Positions 10,084 through 18,207 of a stretch of DNA of 64,000 nt are shown here, piece after piece. Position numbers and translations under genes: made by a program. The notes below the pieces were generated by a model. That model did not search any database, was not told the DNA's origin, and saw nothing but the letters and a program-made list of their open reading frames with translations. The stretch is from Paractinoplanes pyxinae. Its GTDB lineage: Bacteria; Actinomycetota; Actinomycetes; Mycobacteriales; Micromonosporaceae. Each line of letters begins with the position of its first letter. Position 1 is the stretch's first letter. Location of the stretch: contig NZ_JAPNTZ010000007.1 of the NCBI RefSeq assembly GCF_026626335.1, positions 310,001 to 374,000 of the forward strand. Reading direction: 5' to 3'.

Positions 10084-10566
10084 TCAGCTCGACTCGCCCA
10101 GCCACTCGGCCCGGTCGAGAAACCCGTCGCCGTCGTCGTCGAACATGCGCTTCTCGAAGACGCCGTCGCGGTCCTTGTCGTAGTCGGCGTAGTCGACCCG
10201 GTTGTCCAGGTCGAGGTCGGTGCCGACGAAGTCGACCGAGCCGTCGCCGTTCACGTCGACCAGGATGTCGACGCCGCCGTCGCCGCGGCCCAGATAGGTC
10301 GCGTCGTCGAGGGTGCCGTCGCCGTCGGCGTCCACCTCATTGTCGTAGCCCTCGGGCGGGGCCAGGGCGATCGCCGCCTGCGCGACCGAGGCGCCGACCG
10401 TGACGTCGGGCAGGCCGTCGAGGTCGGGGCGGTCGCCGAAGCCGGTCAGCACGTCACCGGGAGCGTCCTCGGTGACGTCCTCGGCGGTGCGCCCGGCGAC
10501 CATGCCGGCCACCGTGCCGAATTCCGACCACACGCCCAGATCGTTCTCGCCGTCGTGTCGAGCCAT
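10084..10566 (-). CDS. acidic EF-hand-like protein
   Basis: A 160-residue, strongly acidic protein with no signal peptide or membrane helix. The C-terminal half contains several Asp-rich calcium-loop motifs of DxDxDG type: DADGDGTLDD, DVNGDGSVDF, DLDLDNRVDYADYDKDRDG and DDDGDGFLDRAEW. The last is a full canonical EF-hand loop. The N-terminal half (WSEFGTVAGMVAG) is unassigned. Calcium binding is inferred from the motifs. It lies 18 bp downstream of a small Cys-rich gene on the same strand and may be cotranscribed with it. Similar EF-hand proteins are often secreted; here secretion would have to be signal-independent, so an intracellular role is more likely. Confidence 0.7.
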   Translation of the reverse strand: MARHDGENDLGVWSEFGTVAGMVAGRTAEDVTEDAPGDVLTGFGDRPDLDGLPDVTVGASVAQAAIALAPPEGYDNEVDADGDGTLDDATYLGRGDGGVDILVDVNGDGSVDFVGTDLDLDNRVDYADYDKDRDGVFEKRMFDDDGDGFLDRAEWLGESS

Positions 10567-10584
10567 GCACTGACGGTACGGTGC

Positions 10585-10800
10585 TCAGTCCAGTTCCGGC
10601 ATCGCCACCGCGTGTGGCCGGGGCCGGCAGGTGCCGCACTGCACCGCGTCGTCGACCACCAGCGCCTCCGCCCGTCGCCTGGTCTCGGACCGGCTGACCT
10701 GCAACAGGTACGGACCGAAGCGGGCGTGCTCGGCACAGACGCCGCGGCCGCAGAAGCGGCAGCTCGCCCGGGCCGACTCGGCGCAGAACCAGCAGAGCAT
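10585..10800 (-). CDS. small Cys-rich zinc-finger-like protein
   Basis: A 71-residue protein with CWFCAES, CRFCGRGVCAEH and a later CGTC, so seven Cys and one His in positions suggesting two zinc sites (B-box or DUF2180-like spacing). No catalytic motif is visible. The ATG has the strong site CAGGAGG 6 nt upstream. That site emerges directly from the foot of the hairpin that follows the large upstream gene, so the gene may be expressed by readthrough or coupled to it. Function unknown. Confidence 0.65.
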   Translation of the reverse strand: MLCWFCAESARASCRFCGRGVCAEHARFGPYLLQVSRSETRRRAEALVVDDAVQCGTCRPRPHAVAMPELD

Positions 10801-10808
10801 CGAACCTC

Positions 10809-10845
10809 CTGACGAAGGGGGGCGACTCCCGCCCCCCGGCGTCAG
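10809..10845 (-). terminator. hairpin at the end of the 1061-aa gene
   Basis: Inner stem GGGGGGCG/CGCCCCCC (10817-10824 with 10830-10837) plus outer stem CTGACG/CGTCAG (10809-10814 with 10840-10845). It covers the stop of the large minus-strand gene and ends 1 nt before the GGAGG site of the zinc-finger gene, so it could terminate or attenuate. Confidence 0.6.
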
Positions 10846-13800
10846 TCGTCGCTGGTCGGGCTCGACTCCGGGTTGCCGGGCGGCGGCGTCTCTTCCGGCT
10901 CGGTGGTGGCCGGCGGGGGCGGGGCCGTCGTCGGGTCGGGGGTGGGGGCCTTGGTGGTGGTCGGCGGGGTCGGCGCCGGGCGCGTCGTCGTCGGCGCCGT
11001 GGTCGGCCGGGTGAAGGTGGGCGGCGGTGCGGTCGTCGGCCGGGTGGTGGTCGTCCGGGTCGGCTCGTCGGCCGGCTCGTCGTCGGTCGGATCAGCTGTC
11101 TGTGACGGCGTGACTACACTATCGCTCGTCGGCGCGGTGGCGCTCGGGACGATCGACGGATTGATCGATGCCGGATCGGACGGTAAGAGCTCCTCCGGCT
11201 CCGGGCTGCTCGAGGCGGGCGCCTCCACCGGCACGCCGTCAGCGCAGGCCAGCTGGCCGCCGGCGGCCTGGCTGGGCGTGCCGTCGACGGCGACCGTGCC
11301 GCGCGCGACGGCGAGGGTTTCCGGCTCGACCGAATACCAGGCGGCGCCGCTGTTGGTGACCCGGCCGCCGCTGCGGTCCACAGTGAGCGCCAGCGGCTTG
11401 TACGCGCCGCTCGTGCTGCCCGTGCCGGCGAGCAAGCGCCCGCTCTGCAGCGAGAGAGTGGCCTTGGGACTCTGATCGCGGCCGCCGCCGGTGCTGAGGG
11501 TGCCGATGCCGACCCGGGTGTTCGCGCACAGCAACGCCGTCGCGCCGCCCGGGAAGGTCAGCGTGGCCGACGCGCGGGACGGCACCTCGATCGTCTCGCC
11601 CTGGTCGAGGTAGCGCCGGGCGCCCGCGTCGAGGTTCTGCCGCGAGCCGTTCAGGGTGGCGTTGATCCGGCCGTCGTCGATCGCCAGCAGCACCCGGTCG
11701 GCCGGCATCTCGGCCCAGGCCGGGCCGGGCCGGAAGGACAGGCCGGTGAGGAACAGGGCTGCGGTCAGCACGACCACGGTGAGCCAGGTCAGCCCGCGCT
11801 CGAACCGCTTGTCGGCCTCGGGGTTGCCGTCGCCGCCGGGCGGGCCGGGCGGCAGGTTGAGCGGCGGATAGGTGCCGCCACCGGGTGAGCCGGGCCGCAA
11901 CGAGCCCTTGGCCGTGACGACGGGCATCGGCGAGCCGGGCCGGTGGGTGGCGCCGACCAGGGGCGGCAGGTCGGAGGCGTCGGGCACGACCCACAGCCGC
12001 ACGGGCGTGATGGTCTGCGCGACCATGCCGGGGCTGCCGTCGCCGACCGGGCCGACCAGCGTGCCCCGCCGCAGCTCGACGCCGTCGGGCAGGGCGATCA
12101 CGCCGGACTCGACGACCACCGCATGGGTGGGCCCGGGCAGGATGACCGGCGCGCCCGGGTCGAGGTCGACCGGGTGAGCCGATGCGATCAGGGCCAGCCG
12201 CTGGTCGGCCGCGAGACCGGCCAGCGCCGGGGTGTCGGCGAACAGCGCCTCGGCTTCGGCCCGGTCGTGCGGGGGCGGCCCGGGTAGCGGACCGACCACG
12301 GTGGCCACGGTCGCCGTCGGGATCGACAGCAGCGTGGTGCCGGCGGTGTGCCAGTCGAGCTGGGTGGAGCGGCCGGTGATCGCGTTGACCAGGCCGACGA
12401 CCGCGCCGGGTCCGACGTGGTGGCGGATCGTGCCGGGCGGGTCGCCGGGCCGGCGCGCCTCGAGGGCGCCCTCGACCACCACGAAGACGGCCTGCTGGGC
12501 GCCGCCCGCGCTGACGATCTGACGGCCGGTCGGCGGGTGCACCCAGCGCGCCCGCGAGGCGAGGCCCTGCAGCGCCGGCTCGGGCAGGCCGCCCAGTTCC
12601 GAGGCGCGCAGCGCGGCCAGCCGGCGCGGGCTGTCGGCCTCGCGGTCGTTCTCGGCCCGGCGCAGCCGCGAGGTGGCCCACCAGCGGGTGAACCGGCCGA
12701 GCAGGAAGTACACGACGGGCGCGGCCAGGCCGAGCACGATGACCAGCAGCAGCAGGATGCCGAGCGGGCCGTCGTGCCACAGTCCGGTGGCCAGGCCGGA
12801 GAGCCGGTCTTCCCAGAGCCGGACGGCCACGTTGAGGCCGACGGCGAGCCAGCACACGGCCAGGAAGCCGTAGAGCGCGATCAGCCGGCCCTCGCGGTCG
12901 AGAGCGCCCCAGCGCGGCGGGCGGCCCCGCAGGCGTCCCCCGACCCAGGCCAGGGCCCGGTTGCGCACCTGCGGCACCTCGAGCCAGTTCATCAGCAGGT
13001 ACTGCCCGTCGAGCGGCAGCAGCGGGCTGAGATGCACGAACGCGCTCAGATAGCAGAGGAAGGCCAGCTTGAAGGCCAGGTCGGCGGCCGAGGGCAGGGC
13101 CAGGCCGGCCAGCTGGGCCACACCGCCGAGCAGCAGCGCGCTCAGCGGCCCGGCCGCCGAGACCAGCATGCGCGCGCGCCGGCCGGCCATCCAGACGTCG
13201 CTCGTGTCCACGAAGAGCGAGGGCAGGCCGAACCAGACGAGGAAGCCGGCGGCCGGCACCTCCCGGCCGGAGTGTTTGGCCGCCATGGCCCGGGCGTACT
13301 CGCGCACGCCGACCACGACCAGGTTGAGCAGCACGAGAGTGAGGGCGCCGATCAGGTACGAGTCACCCGTCAGGAACAGCGAGCGGCTGCCCCGCGACCA
13401 GGTGACCGCGAACAGCCCCAGCCCGGCCACGCCGAGCAGGGCGGTGACGATCGCGGCGGCCTTGTTGAAGAACAGCCGCCCGCCGGCCCGGTAGAGCGCG
13501 GTGACCAGTCCGTCCACGTTGACCAGCAGCATGCGGCGGCCACGGGCGGCGGCCAGCAGCGAGTTGCCGACCCTTTCCGGCAGCGGGCGCCGGCCCAGCT
13601 CCTGCAGCGGGCGGAAGGCGTCCATCGGCAGCTCGTCGAGCATGCGGTTGCCGGCCAGGTCGGCCACCACCCGGCGCACCTGATCGGGGGCGAGCCGGCC
13701 GGCGATGCGGGCGAACTCGGCGACCAGCCGGGCCACCGTGTGCTCGCCGTCCATCAGCAGCGCCAGATCCCACTCCTCGGGGGTGAGGCGCAGGTAGCTG

Positions 13801-14027
13801 CTGCGCTCACCGTCGTCGGGCGAGCGCAGCATGATGTAGTCGCCGCCGCGGGCGTCGGTGAGCTGGACGTACTCCACCCCGGCGCGCAGCACGGGCCGCG
13901 CGCTGGCCGGGTTGAGACGGTCGACGACCGCGCCCCAGAGCCCGGGGTCGGCGGGGCCGGACGGTTCGCCGGGGGCGCGGCCGGCCAGAGCCTCCCAGAC
14001 GTTCATCTGGGTCTCGACGTACGTCAA
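10842..14027 (-). CDS. PqqD-like / inactive M50-like / cNMP-binding-like / FecR-like membrane fusion protein
   Basis: A 1061-residue protein. Residues 45-135 look like a PqqD-type peptide-recognition domain (LRLTPEEWDLALLMDG). Residues 150-450 are a multi-helix region resembling M50 'peptide zinc metalloprotease' proteins, but the HExxH site reads REYAR (242-246). The third-ligand motif is kept as LLPLDGQ (335-341). Residues 480-690 contain one or two cyclic-nucleotide-binding-like beta rolls (FVVVEGALEAR; GPGAVVGLVNAITG). A further helix lies at 745-765. Residues 775-925 resemble a FecR/ferric-sensor ligand domain, presumably extracytoplasmic, followed by a 130-residue Thr/Pro-rich tail. I infer an intramembrane signalling or peptide-binding scaffold rather than a protease. 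No RiPP precursor or modifying enzyme is adjacent. Domain calls are by eye. Confidence 0.72.
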   Translation of the reverse strand: MTYVETQMNVWEALAGRAPGEPSGPADPGLWGAVVDRLNPASARPVLRAGVEYVQLTDARGGDYIMLRSPDDGERSSYLRLTPEEWDLALLMDGEHTVARLVAEFARIAGRLAPDQVRRVVADLAGNRMLDELPMDAFRPLQELGRRPLPERVGNSLLAAARGRRMLLVNVDGLVTALYRAGGRLFFNKAAAIVTALLGVAGLGLFAVTWSRGSRSLFLTGDSYLIGALTLVLLNLVVVGVREYARAMAAKHSGREVPAAGFLVWFGLPSLFVDTSDVWMAGRRARMLVSAAGPLSALLLGGVAQLAGLALPSAADLAFKLAFLCYLSAFVHLSPLLPLDGQYLLMNWLEVPQVRNRALAWVGGRLRGRPPRWGALDREGRLIALYGFLAVCWLAVGLNVAVRLWEDRLSGLATGLWHDGPLGILLLLVIVLGLAAPVVYFLLGRFTRWWATSRLRRAENDREADSPRRLAALRASELGGLPEPALQGLASRARWVHPPTGRQIVSAGGAQQAVFVVVEGALEARRPGDPPGTIRHHVGPGAVVGLVNAITGRSTQLDWHTAGTTLLSIPTATVATVVGPLPGPPPHDRAEAEALFADTPALAGLAADQRLALIASAHPVDLDPGAPVILPGPTHAVVVESGVIALPDGVELRRGTLVGPVGDGSPGMVAQTITPVRLWVVPDASDLPPLVGATHRPGSPMPVVTAKGSLRPGSPGGGTYPPLNLPPGPPGGDGNPEADKRFERGLTWLTVVVLTAALFLTGLSFRPGPAWAEMPADRVLLAIDDGRINATLNGSRQNLDAGARRYLDQGETIEVPSRASATLTFPGGATALLCANTRVGIGTLSTGGGRDQSPKATLSLQSGRLLAGTGSTSGAYKPLALTVDRSGGRVTNSGAAWYSVEPETLAVARGTVAVDGTPSQAAGGQLACADGVPVEAPASSSPEPEELLPSDPASINPSIVPSATAPTSDSVVTPSQTADPTDDEPADEPTRTTTTRPTTAPPPTFTRPTTAPTTTRPAPTPPTTTKAPTPDPTTAPPPPATTEPEETPPPGNPESSPTSDD

Positions 14028-14161
14028 CTGGTGCCTCTCAGTGCCGGGGGGAGCGCCGATGCGAATGGCAGATTAGGCGCTCGGCCAGCCCGATGGCGAG
14101 CCCCCCACACCGTTTTGGGCGGTTTTGTGACGGAGTCGGAGAATGACGCCGGACAAACGTA

Positions 14162-14202
14162 CGGCGGGTGGCGTGACAACCCCCTTGTCACGCCACCCGC
14201 CG
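14162..14202 (-). terminator. strong terminator hairpin after the HtrA gene
   Basis: A perfect 18-bp stem (14162-14179 with 14185-14202; arm CGGCGGGTGGCGTGACAA) and a CCCCC loop lie 18 bp past the HtrA stop on the minus strand. Confidence 0.85.
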
Positions 14203-14219
14203 CAGCGGAGGGGAAAGCT

Positions 14220-15791
14220 CTACTTGGCCTCGGTCAACGTCACCGTGATCTGCTTCTTCTCGCCACCACGGGTGTAGTCGAGGGTCATCTTCTGCCCGAC
14301 CGTGCCGGACTGGACGGCCGCCACCAGATCGTCGGAGTCGCTGATGGTCTTGCCGTCGGCCGAGGTGATCACGTCGCCCTGCTGGAGCCCGGCCGTGGCG
14401 GCCGCGCTGCCCGAGGTGACGCTGCTGACCAGCGCGCCGCCGTTCTCGGCCTCGGTCACGCTGACGCCCAGCGCCGGGTGGCTGACCTTCTTGCCGGCCA
14501 TCAGGTCGTCGGCCACCTGCTTGGCCTTGTCGCTCGGGATCGCGAAGCCCAGGCCGATGTTGCCGGTGCTGCCCGACGTGGCGATGGCCGAGTTGATGCC
14601 GATGACTTCGCCGTTCGTGTTGACCAGGGCGCCGCCGGAGTTGCCGGGGTTGATCGGCGCGTCGGTCTGCAGCAGGCCCGACATCGTGGTCGAGGAGCCC
14701 TGTTGCTGCTGCTGGTTGTTGCCGAACGGGCTCTGCTGCTCGCCTTCGCCGCTGGACTGGATGGTGCGGTCCTTCGCGCTGATGATGCCGGCGGTGACCG
14801 AACCCTCGAGGCCGAGCGGGCTGCCGATGGCCAGAACCGTGTCGCCCACCTGCATCTTGGCGCTGCTGCCGAAGGTGGCCGCCTTGAGGTCGGACAGGCC
14901 TGACGTCTTGATCACGGCCAGGTCGGTGCGCGGGTCGGTGCCGACGATGGAGGCGTTGGCCTTCTTGCCGTCGGCGAAGATCACGGTGACCGTGTCGCCC
15001 TGGGCCGTGGCCACCACGTGGTTGTTGGTCACGATGTAGCCGTCGGTCGAGATGACCACGCCCGAGCCCTCACCGCTGCCGGTGGTGATCGAGACGACGC
15101 TGTCCTGCACGGCCGAGGCGATCTGGGCCAGCGACGAGCGGTCGACCACCCGGGTGACCGACGAGTTGCCGGTCTGCACCGAGGGCGACCCGCCGTCGTT
15201 GTCGAAGGCGAGCGCCGTGGCCGCGCCGATGCCGCCCGCGCCCAGCGCGATCAGCACCGCCGCCGCGCCGGCGACGAAGATCTTGCGGCCGCGGCCGTTG
15301 CCGCGGGGCTGCTGCTGGTCGACCGGCGCGGCCCAGGCCGGCTGGCCCTCACCGGCGGCCCAGGTCTGGCCCTCGCCGGGGAACTGCTGCGTCTGGGTCT
15401 GCGTCGCGCCGGGGGCCCAGGCGGCGCCGGTGGCGTAACCGGCCTGCTGACCGTACGGCTGCTGGTGGAAGCCGCCGGGCGACTGCTGCTGGCCGTAGCC
15501 GGGGTGCGGCTGCTGCGGGTAGCCGGCGGGCTGCTGCCACGGCGACTGCTGCTGCCACTGGGGGGCGCCCGAGTGCGGGACGCCGGACTGGGGGGCAGCG
15601 GACTGCGGAACGCCCGAATGGGGGGCGCTCGAAGCCGGCGGCCCCCAGTGAGGAGCCTGCGGCGGGGCGGGCTGCGGGGCCGGCGGGACTGCCGGCTGCG
15701 CGGCGGTCGGCTCCTCAGACTGTCCCCGCTGCGGGCTGCTGCTCTCGGAGGAGGCGTCCGCGGTGCGCGGGTCGGTCTCGTTCTCGTTCAT
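14220..15791 (-). CDS. HtrA/PepD-type membrane-anchored serine protease with PDZ domain
   Basis: A 523-residue S1C protease. The first 170 residues are a Pro/Gln-rich, probably disordered cytoplasmic tail with repeated QQPHPGYGQQQ-like stretches. A single membrane helix follows (FVAGAAAVLIALGAGGIGAA), then a trypsin-like domain with the triad His (VTNNHVVA), Asp (TDLAVIKT) and Ser (NPGNSGGALV). A Gln-rich insertion precedes the Ser. The C-terminal PDZ domain contains GLQQGDVITSADGK. It should act outside the membrane on misfolded envelope proteins. The ATG at 15791 follows AAGGTGGGG; a GTG three codons earlier is possible. It is downstream of the sensor kinase by about 40 bp, as in mprAB-pepD of mycobacteria, so control by that two-component system is likely. 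Confidence 0.92.
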   Translation of the reverse strand: MNENETDPRTADASSESSSPQRGQSEEPTAAQPAVPPAPQPAPPQAPHWGPPASSAPHSGVPQSAAPQSGVPHSGAPQWQQQSPWQQPAGYPQQPHPGYGQQQSPGGFHQQPYGQQAGYATGAAWAPGATQTQTQQFPGEGQTWAAGEGQPAWAAPVDQQQPRGNGRGRKIFVAGAAAVLIALGAGGIGAATALAFDNDGGSPSVQTGNSSVTRVVDRSSLAQIASAVQDSVVSITTGSGEGSGVVISTDGYIVTNNHVVATAQGDTVTVIFADGKKANASIVGTDPRTDLAVIKTSGLSDLKAATFGSSAKMQVGDTVLAIGSPLGLEGSVTAGIISAKDRTIQSSGEGEQQSPFGNNQQQQQGSSTTMSGLLQTDAPINPGNSGGALVNTNGEVIGINSAIATSGSTGNIGLGFAIPSDKAKQVADDLMAGKKVSHPALGVSVTEAENGGALVSSVTSGSAAATAGLQQGDVITSADGKTISDSDDLVAAVQSGTVGQKMTLDYTRGGEKKQITVTLTEAK

Positions 15792-15830
15792 GTACCCCAC
15801 CTTGCCCCGTTGGCCTCGTACCGACCTGTG

Positions 15831-17417
15831 CTAGTCCTGGATGTTTTCTGAAAACCCTTTGTCGGGATTTAGCGTAGGCAAAGTCACCCGGAACGTCGCT
15901 CCCTGTCCGGGTTCGCTGATCACCTCGGCGGTTCCTTGGTGCGACCTGACAATCGCGGCCACGATGGCCAGCCCCAGCCCGGTGCCGGTGGCGGCCCGGT
16001 CGGTGTGCCGGGTGCGGGCCTCGTCGGCGCGGTAGAACCGTTCGAAGACGTGTGCCCGCTGCTTCTCGGACAGCCCGGGCCCGGTGTCGGCGACCTCGAC
16101 CACCGCCCGGTCGCCCGGCTCGGCGTACAGCCGCAGGGTCACCGTCGCCTCGGGCGGGGTGTGCACGAGCGCGTTGGTCATCAGGTTGCCGATCACCTGG
16201 CGCAGCCGGCCGTCGTCGCCCCAGGCCACCAGCTGTTCCGGCTGGTCGCGCACCTCGAGCTCGATCGTGCGCTCGGGCGCCATGGCCTCGGCCGCCTGCA
16301 CGGCGTCCAGCGCCAGCACGGGCAGCTCGACCGGGCCCAGGTTGAGCGGGCGCTCGCGGTCGAGCCGGGCCAGCAGCAGCAGGTCTTCGACGAGCAGGCC
16401 CATGCGGGCGGCCTCGTCCTCGATGCGGCGCACCAGGCGGGCCACGTCGTCCGGGTTGGTGACGGCGCCCTGCCGGTAGAGCTCGGCGAAGCCCCGGATG
16501 GTCGTCAACGGCGTCCGAAGCTCATGCGACGCGTCCGCCACGAACTGCCGCATCTTGCCCTCGGAGCGCACCGCCCGCGCCTCGGAGGCCTGCGCCGCGT
16601 CGGCCGCCTCGACCGCCGACGCCTCGGCCGCCCGGGCCGCCGCCTCGCTCTGGGCGCGCGCGCTGAAGGCCGCCTCGATCTGGGCCAGCATGGCGTTGAG
16701 GGCCTTGGCCAGGCGGCCCAGCTCGGTGGTGGGCTCGCCCTCGCGCGCCTCCGGGTCGGGCACACGCTGGGTCAGGTCGCCGGCCGCGATCGCCGCCGCC
16801 GTGCGCTCGATCTGCAGCAGCGGGAGCAGGCTCTGCCGCACGATGGCGGCCCCGATCGAGGCCAGCGCGATCAGCACGCCGACCCCGACCAGCAGGTCGA
16901 CCCAGACCATCTGGTTGACCGCCAGGCCGATCACCGACAGCTTCTCGGCGACCTGGATGACCTGGGTGTTCTGGTCGACGACGACCACCACCCGCCAGTG
17001 CACGTTGCCGCTGGGCGAGCGCACCGTGTACGGCTCGCCCAGCACGGCGTTGACCTCGTCGAGGCCCTTGACCAGCGGGGGCAGGTCCTCCGGCTTGAGC
17101 GAGGTGTCGCCCACCGTCGGCTTGTCGGAGCGGACGCCCCAGACCGACGAGGTCGAGACGTAGAAGTCGCTGGGCACCGGGATCTGCGAGCCGTAGCGGG
17201 CCTGGGCGATCGTCTCGGCGTAGATGCGCAGCGACGTGTCGAGCCGGTCGAGCAGGTAGTTGTGCAACGCGTACGTGCTGGCCGCGCTGATCGCGGTGAG
17301 CGCGGCGAACACCAGGACCAGGACCGACGCCACCAGCTTGATGCGCAGGGAGACCTTGCGCAGGCTGGGTTGCGGCGGGATCGAGTTACGGACCCGCTCG
17401 GTGAGCGTCGCGGACAC
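15831..17417 (-). CDS. HAMP-domain sensor histidine kinase (PhoR/MprB-like)
   Basis: A 528-residue kinase with two membrane helices (about LVASVLVLVFAALTAISAAS and VDLLVGVGVLIALASIGAAI). They bracket an extracytoplasmic sensor of about 130 residues. A HAMP region (LLQIERTAAAIAAGDLTQRV) and an Ala/Glu-rich coiled coil follow. The phospho-acceptor box is DASHELRTPLTTIRGF, the N-box NLMTNALVHTP, and the G-boxes VADTGPGL and GTGLGLAIV. The start is a GTG 8 bp after the regulator stop; the longer in-frame extension runs through the regulator gene. With its regulator upstream and HtrA downstream it forms an envelope-stress-type module. Confidence 0.92.
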   Translation of the reverse strand: MSATLTERVRNSIPPQPSLRKVSLRIKLVASVLVLVFAALTAISAASTYALHNYLLDRLDTSLRIYAETIAQARYGSQIPVPSDFYVSTSSVWGVRSDKPTVGDTSLKPEDLPPLVKGLDEVNAVLGEPYTVRSPSGNVHWRVVVVVDQNTQVIQVAEKLSVIGLAVNQMVWVDLLVGVGVLIALASIGAAIVRQSLLPLLQIERTAAAIAAGDLTQRVPDPEAREGEPTTELGRLAKALNAMLAQIEAAFSARAQSEAAARAAEASAVEAADAAQASEARAVRSEGKMRQFVADASHELRTPLTTIRGFAELYRQGAVTNPDDVARLVRRIEDEAARMGLLVEDLLLLARLDRERPLNLGPVELPVLALDAVQAAEAMAPERTIELEVRDQPEQLVAWGDDGRLRQVIGNLMTNALVHTPPEATVTLRLYAEPGDRAVVEVADTGPGLSEKQRAHVFERFYRADEARTRHTDRAATGTGLGLAIVAAIVRSHQGTAEVISEPGQGATFRVTLPTLNPDKGFSENIQD

Positions 17418-17425
17418 GGCCGGGC

Positions 17426-18148
17426 TCAGACGGCGGGTTTGCGCAGCACGTAGCCGACCCCGCGGAGGGTGTGGATCAGGCGCGGCTGCACGTTGTCGAC
17501 CTTCCGGCGCAGGTACGAGATGTAGGACTCGACGATGTTGTCGTCGCCGCGGAAGTCGTACTTCCACACGTGGTCGAGGATCTGCGCCTTCGAGAGCACC
17601 CGGTTGGCGTTCAGCATGAGGTAGCGCAGCAGCTTGAACTCGGTCGGCGAGAGCTGGACGCGCTGACCGGCCCGGTAGACCTCGTGCGTCTCCTCGTCGA
17701 GCTCGAGGTCGGCGAAGACCAGGCGGGACGGCTCCTCGTCGCCCTGGGTGGTGCGGCGCAGCACGGCCCGGATGCGAGCGGTCAGCTCCTCGAGGCTGAA
17801 CGGCTTGGTCACGTAGTCGTCGCCGCCCAGGGTCAGGCCCCGGATCTTGTCGTCGGTGCCGTCGCGGGCGGTCAGGAAGACCACGGGGGTGCGCTGGCCG
17901 CCCTCGCGCATGAGCCGGATGACCTCGAAGCCGTCGAGGTCGGGCAGCATCACGTCGAGGACGACGAGGTCAGGAGTGGTGTTCTTCGCCGCGCTGACCG
18001 CCGCGCTGCCGCTCGTCGCGGTGCTCACGTCGAAGCCGGCGAAGCGAAGACTGGCGGAGAGCAGCTCGAGGATGTTCGCGTCGTCCTCGACGACGAGCAG
18101 TTTCGCCTCGCTCTGCTTGGGCTGGGTCTGGGCGGCCATGCCACCCAT
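17426..18148 (-). CDS. OmpR/PhoB-family response regulator (PhoP/TcrX-like)
   Basis: A 240-residue regulator. The receiver has the acidic pair in LLVVEDDANI, the phospho-Asp in LVVLDVMLPD and the Lys in DDYVTKPFS. The winged helix shows LSPTEFKLLRYLMLNANRV and SYISYLRRKVD, then HTLRGVGYVLR. The linker phrase LDEETHEV and the effector domain closely resemble mycobacterial PhoP, so I place it in the PhoP/TcrX group rather than MprA, although the neighbourhood (kinase, then HtrA) resembles mprAB-pepD. There are two candidate starts, ATG 18148 and ATG 18139, neither with a strong ribosome site. Confidence 0.92.
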   Translation of the reverse strand: MGGMAAQTQPKQSEAKLLVVEDDANILELLSASLRFAGFDVSTATSGSAAVSAAKNTTPDLVVLDVMLPDLDGFEVIRLMREGGQRTPVVFLTARDGTDDKIRGLTLGGDDYVTKPFSLEELTARIRAVLRRTTQGDEEPSRLVFADLELDEETHEVYRAGQRVQLSPTEFKLLRYLMLNANRVLSKAQILDHVWKYDFRGDDNIVESYISYLRRKVDNVQPRLIHTLRGVGYVLRKPAV

Positions 18149-18207
18149 TGTTTATCAGCGCGCTGTTCCTTGCCTGCACGCTGCCTGAAAGTTTTCTGTA
18201 AGAACCT

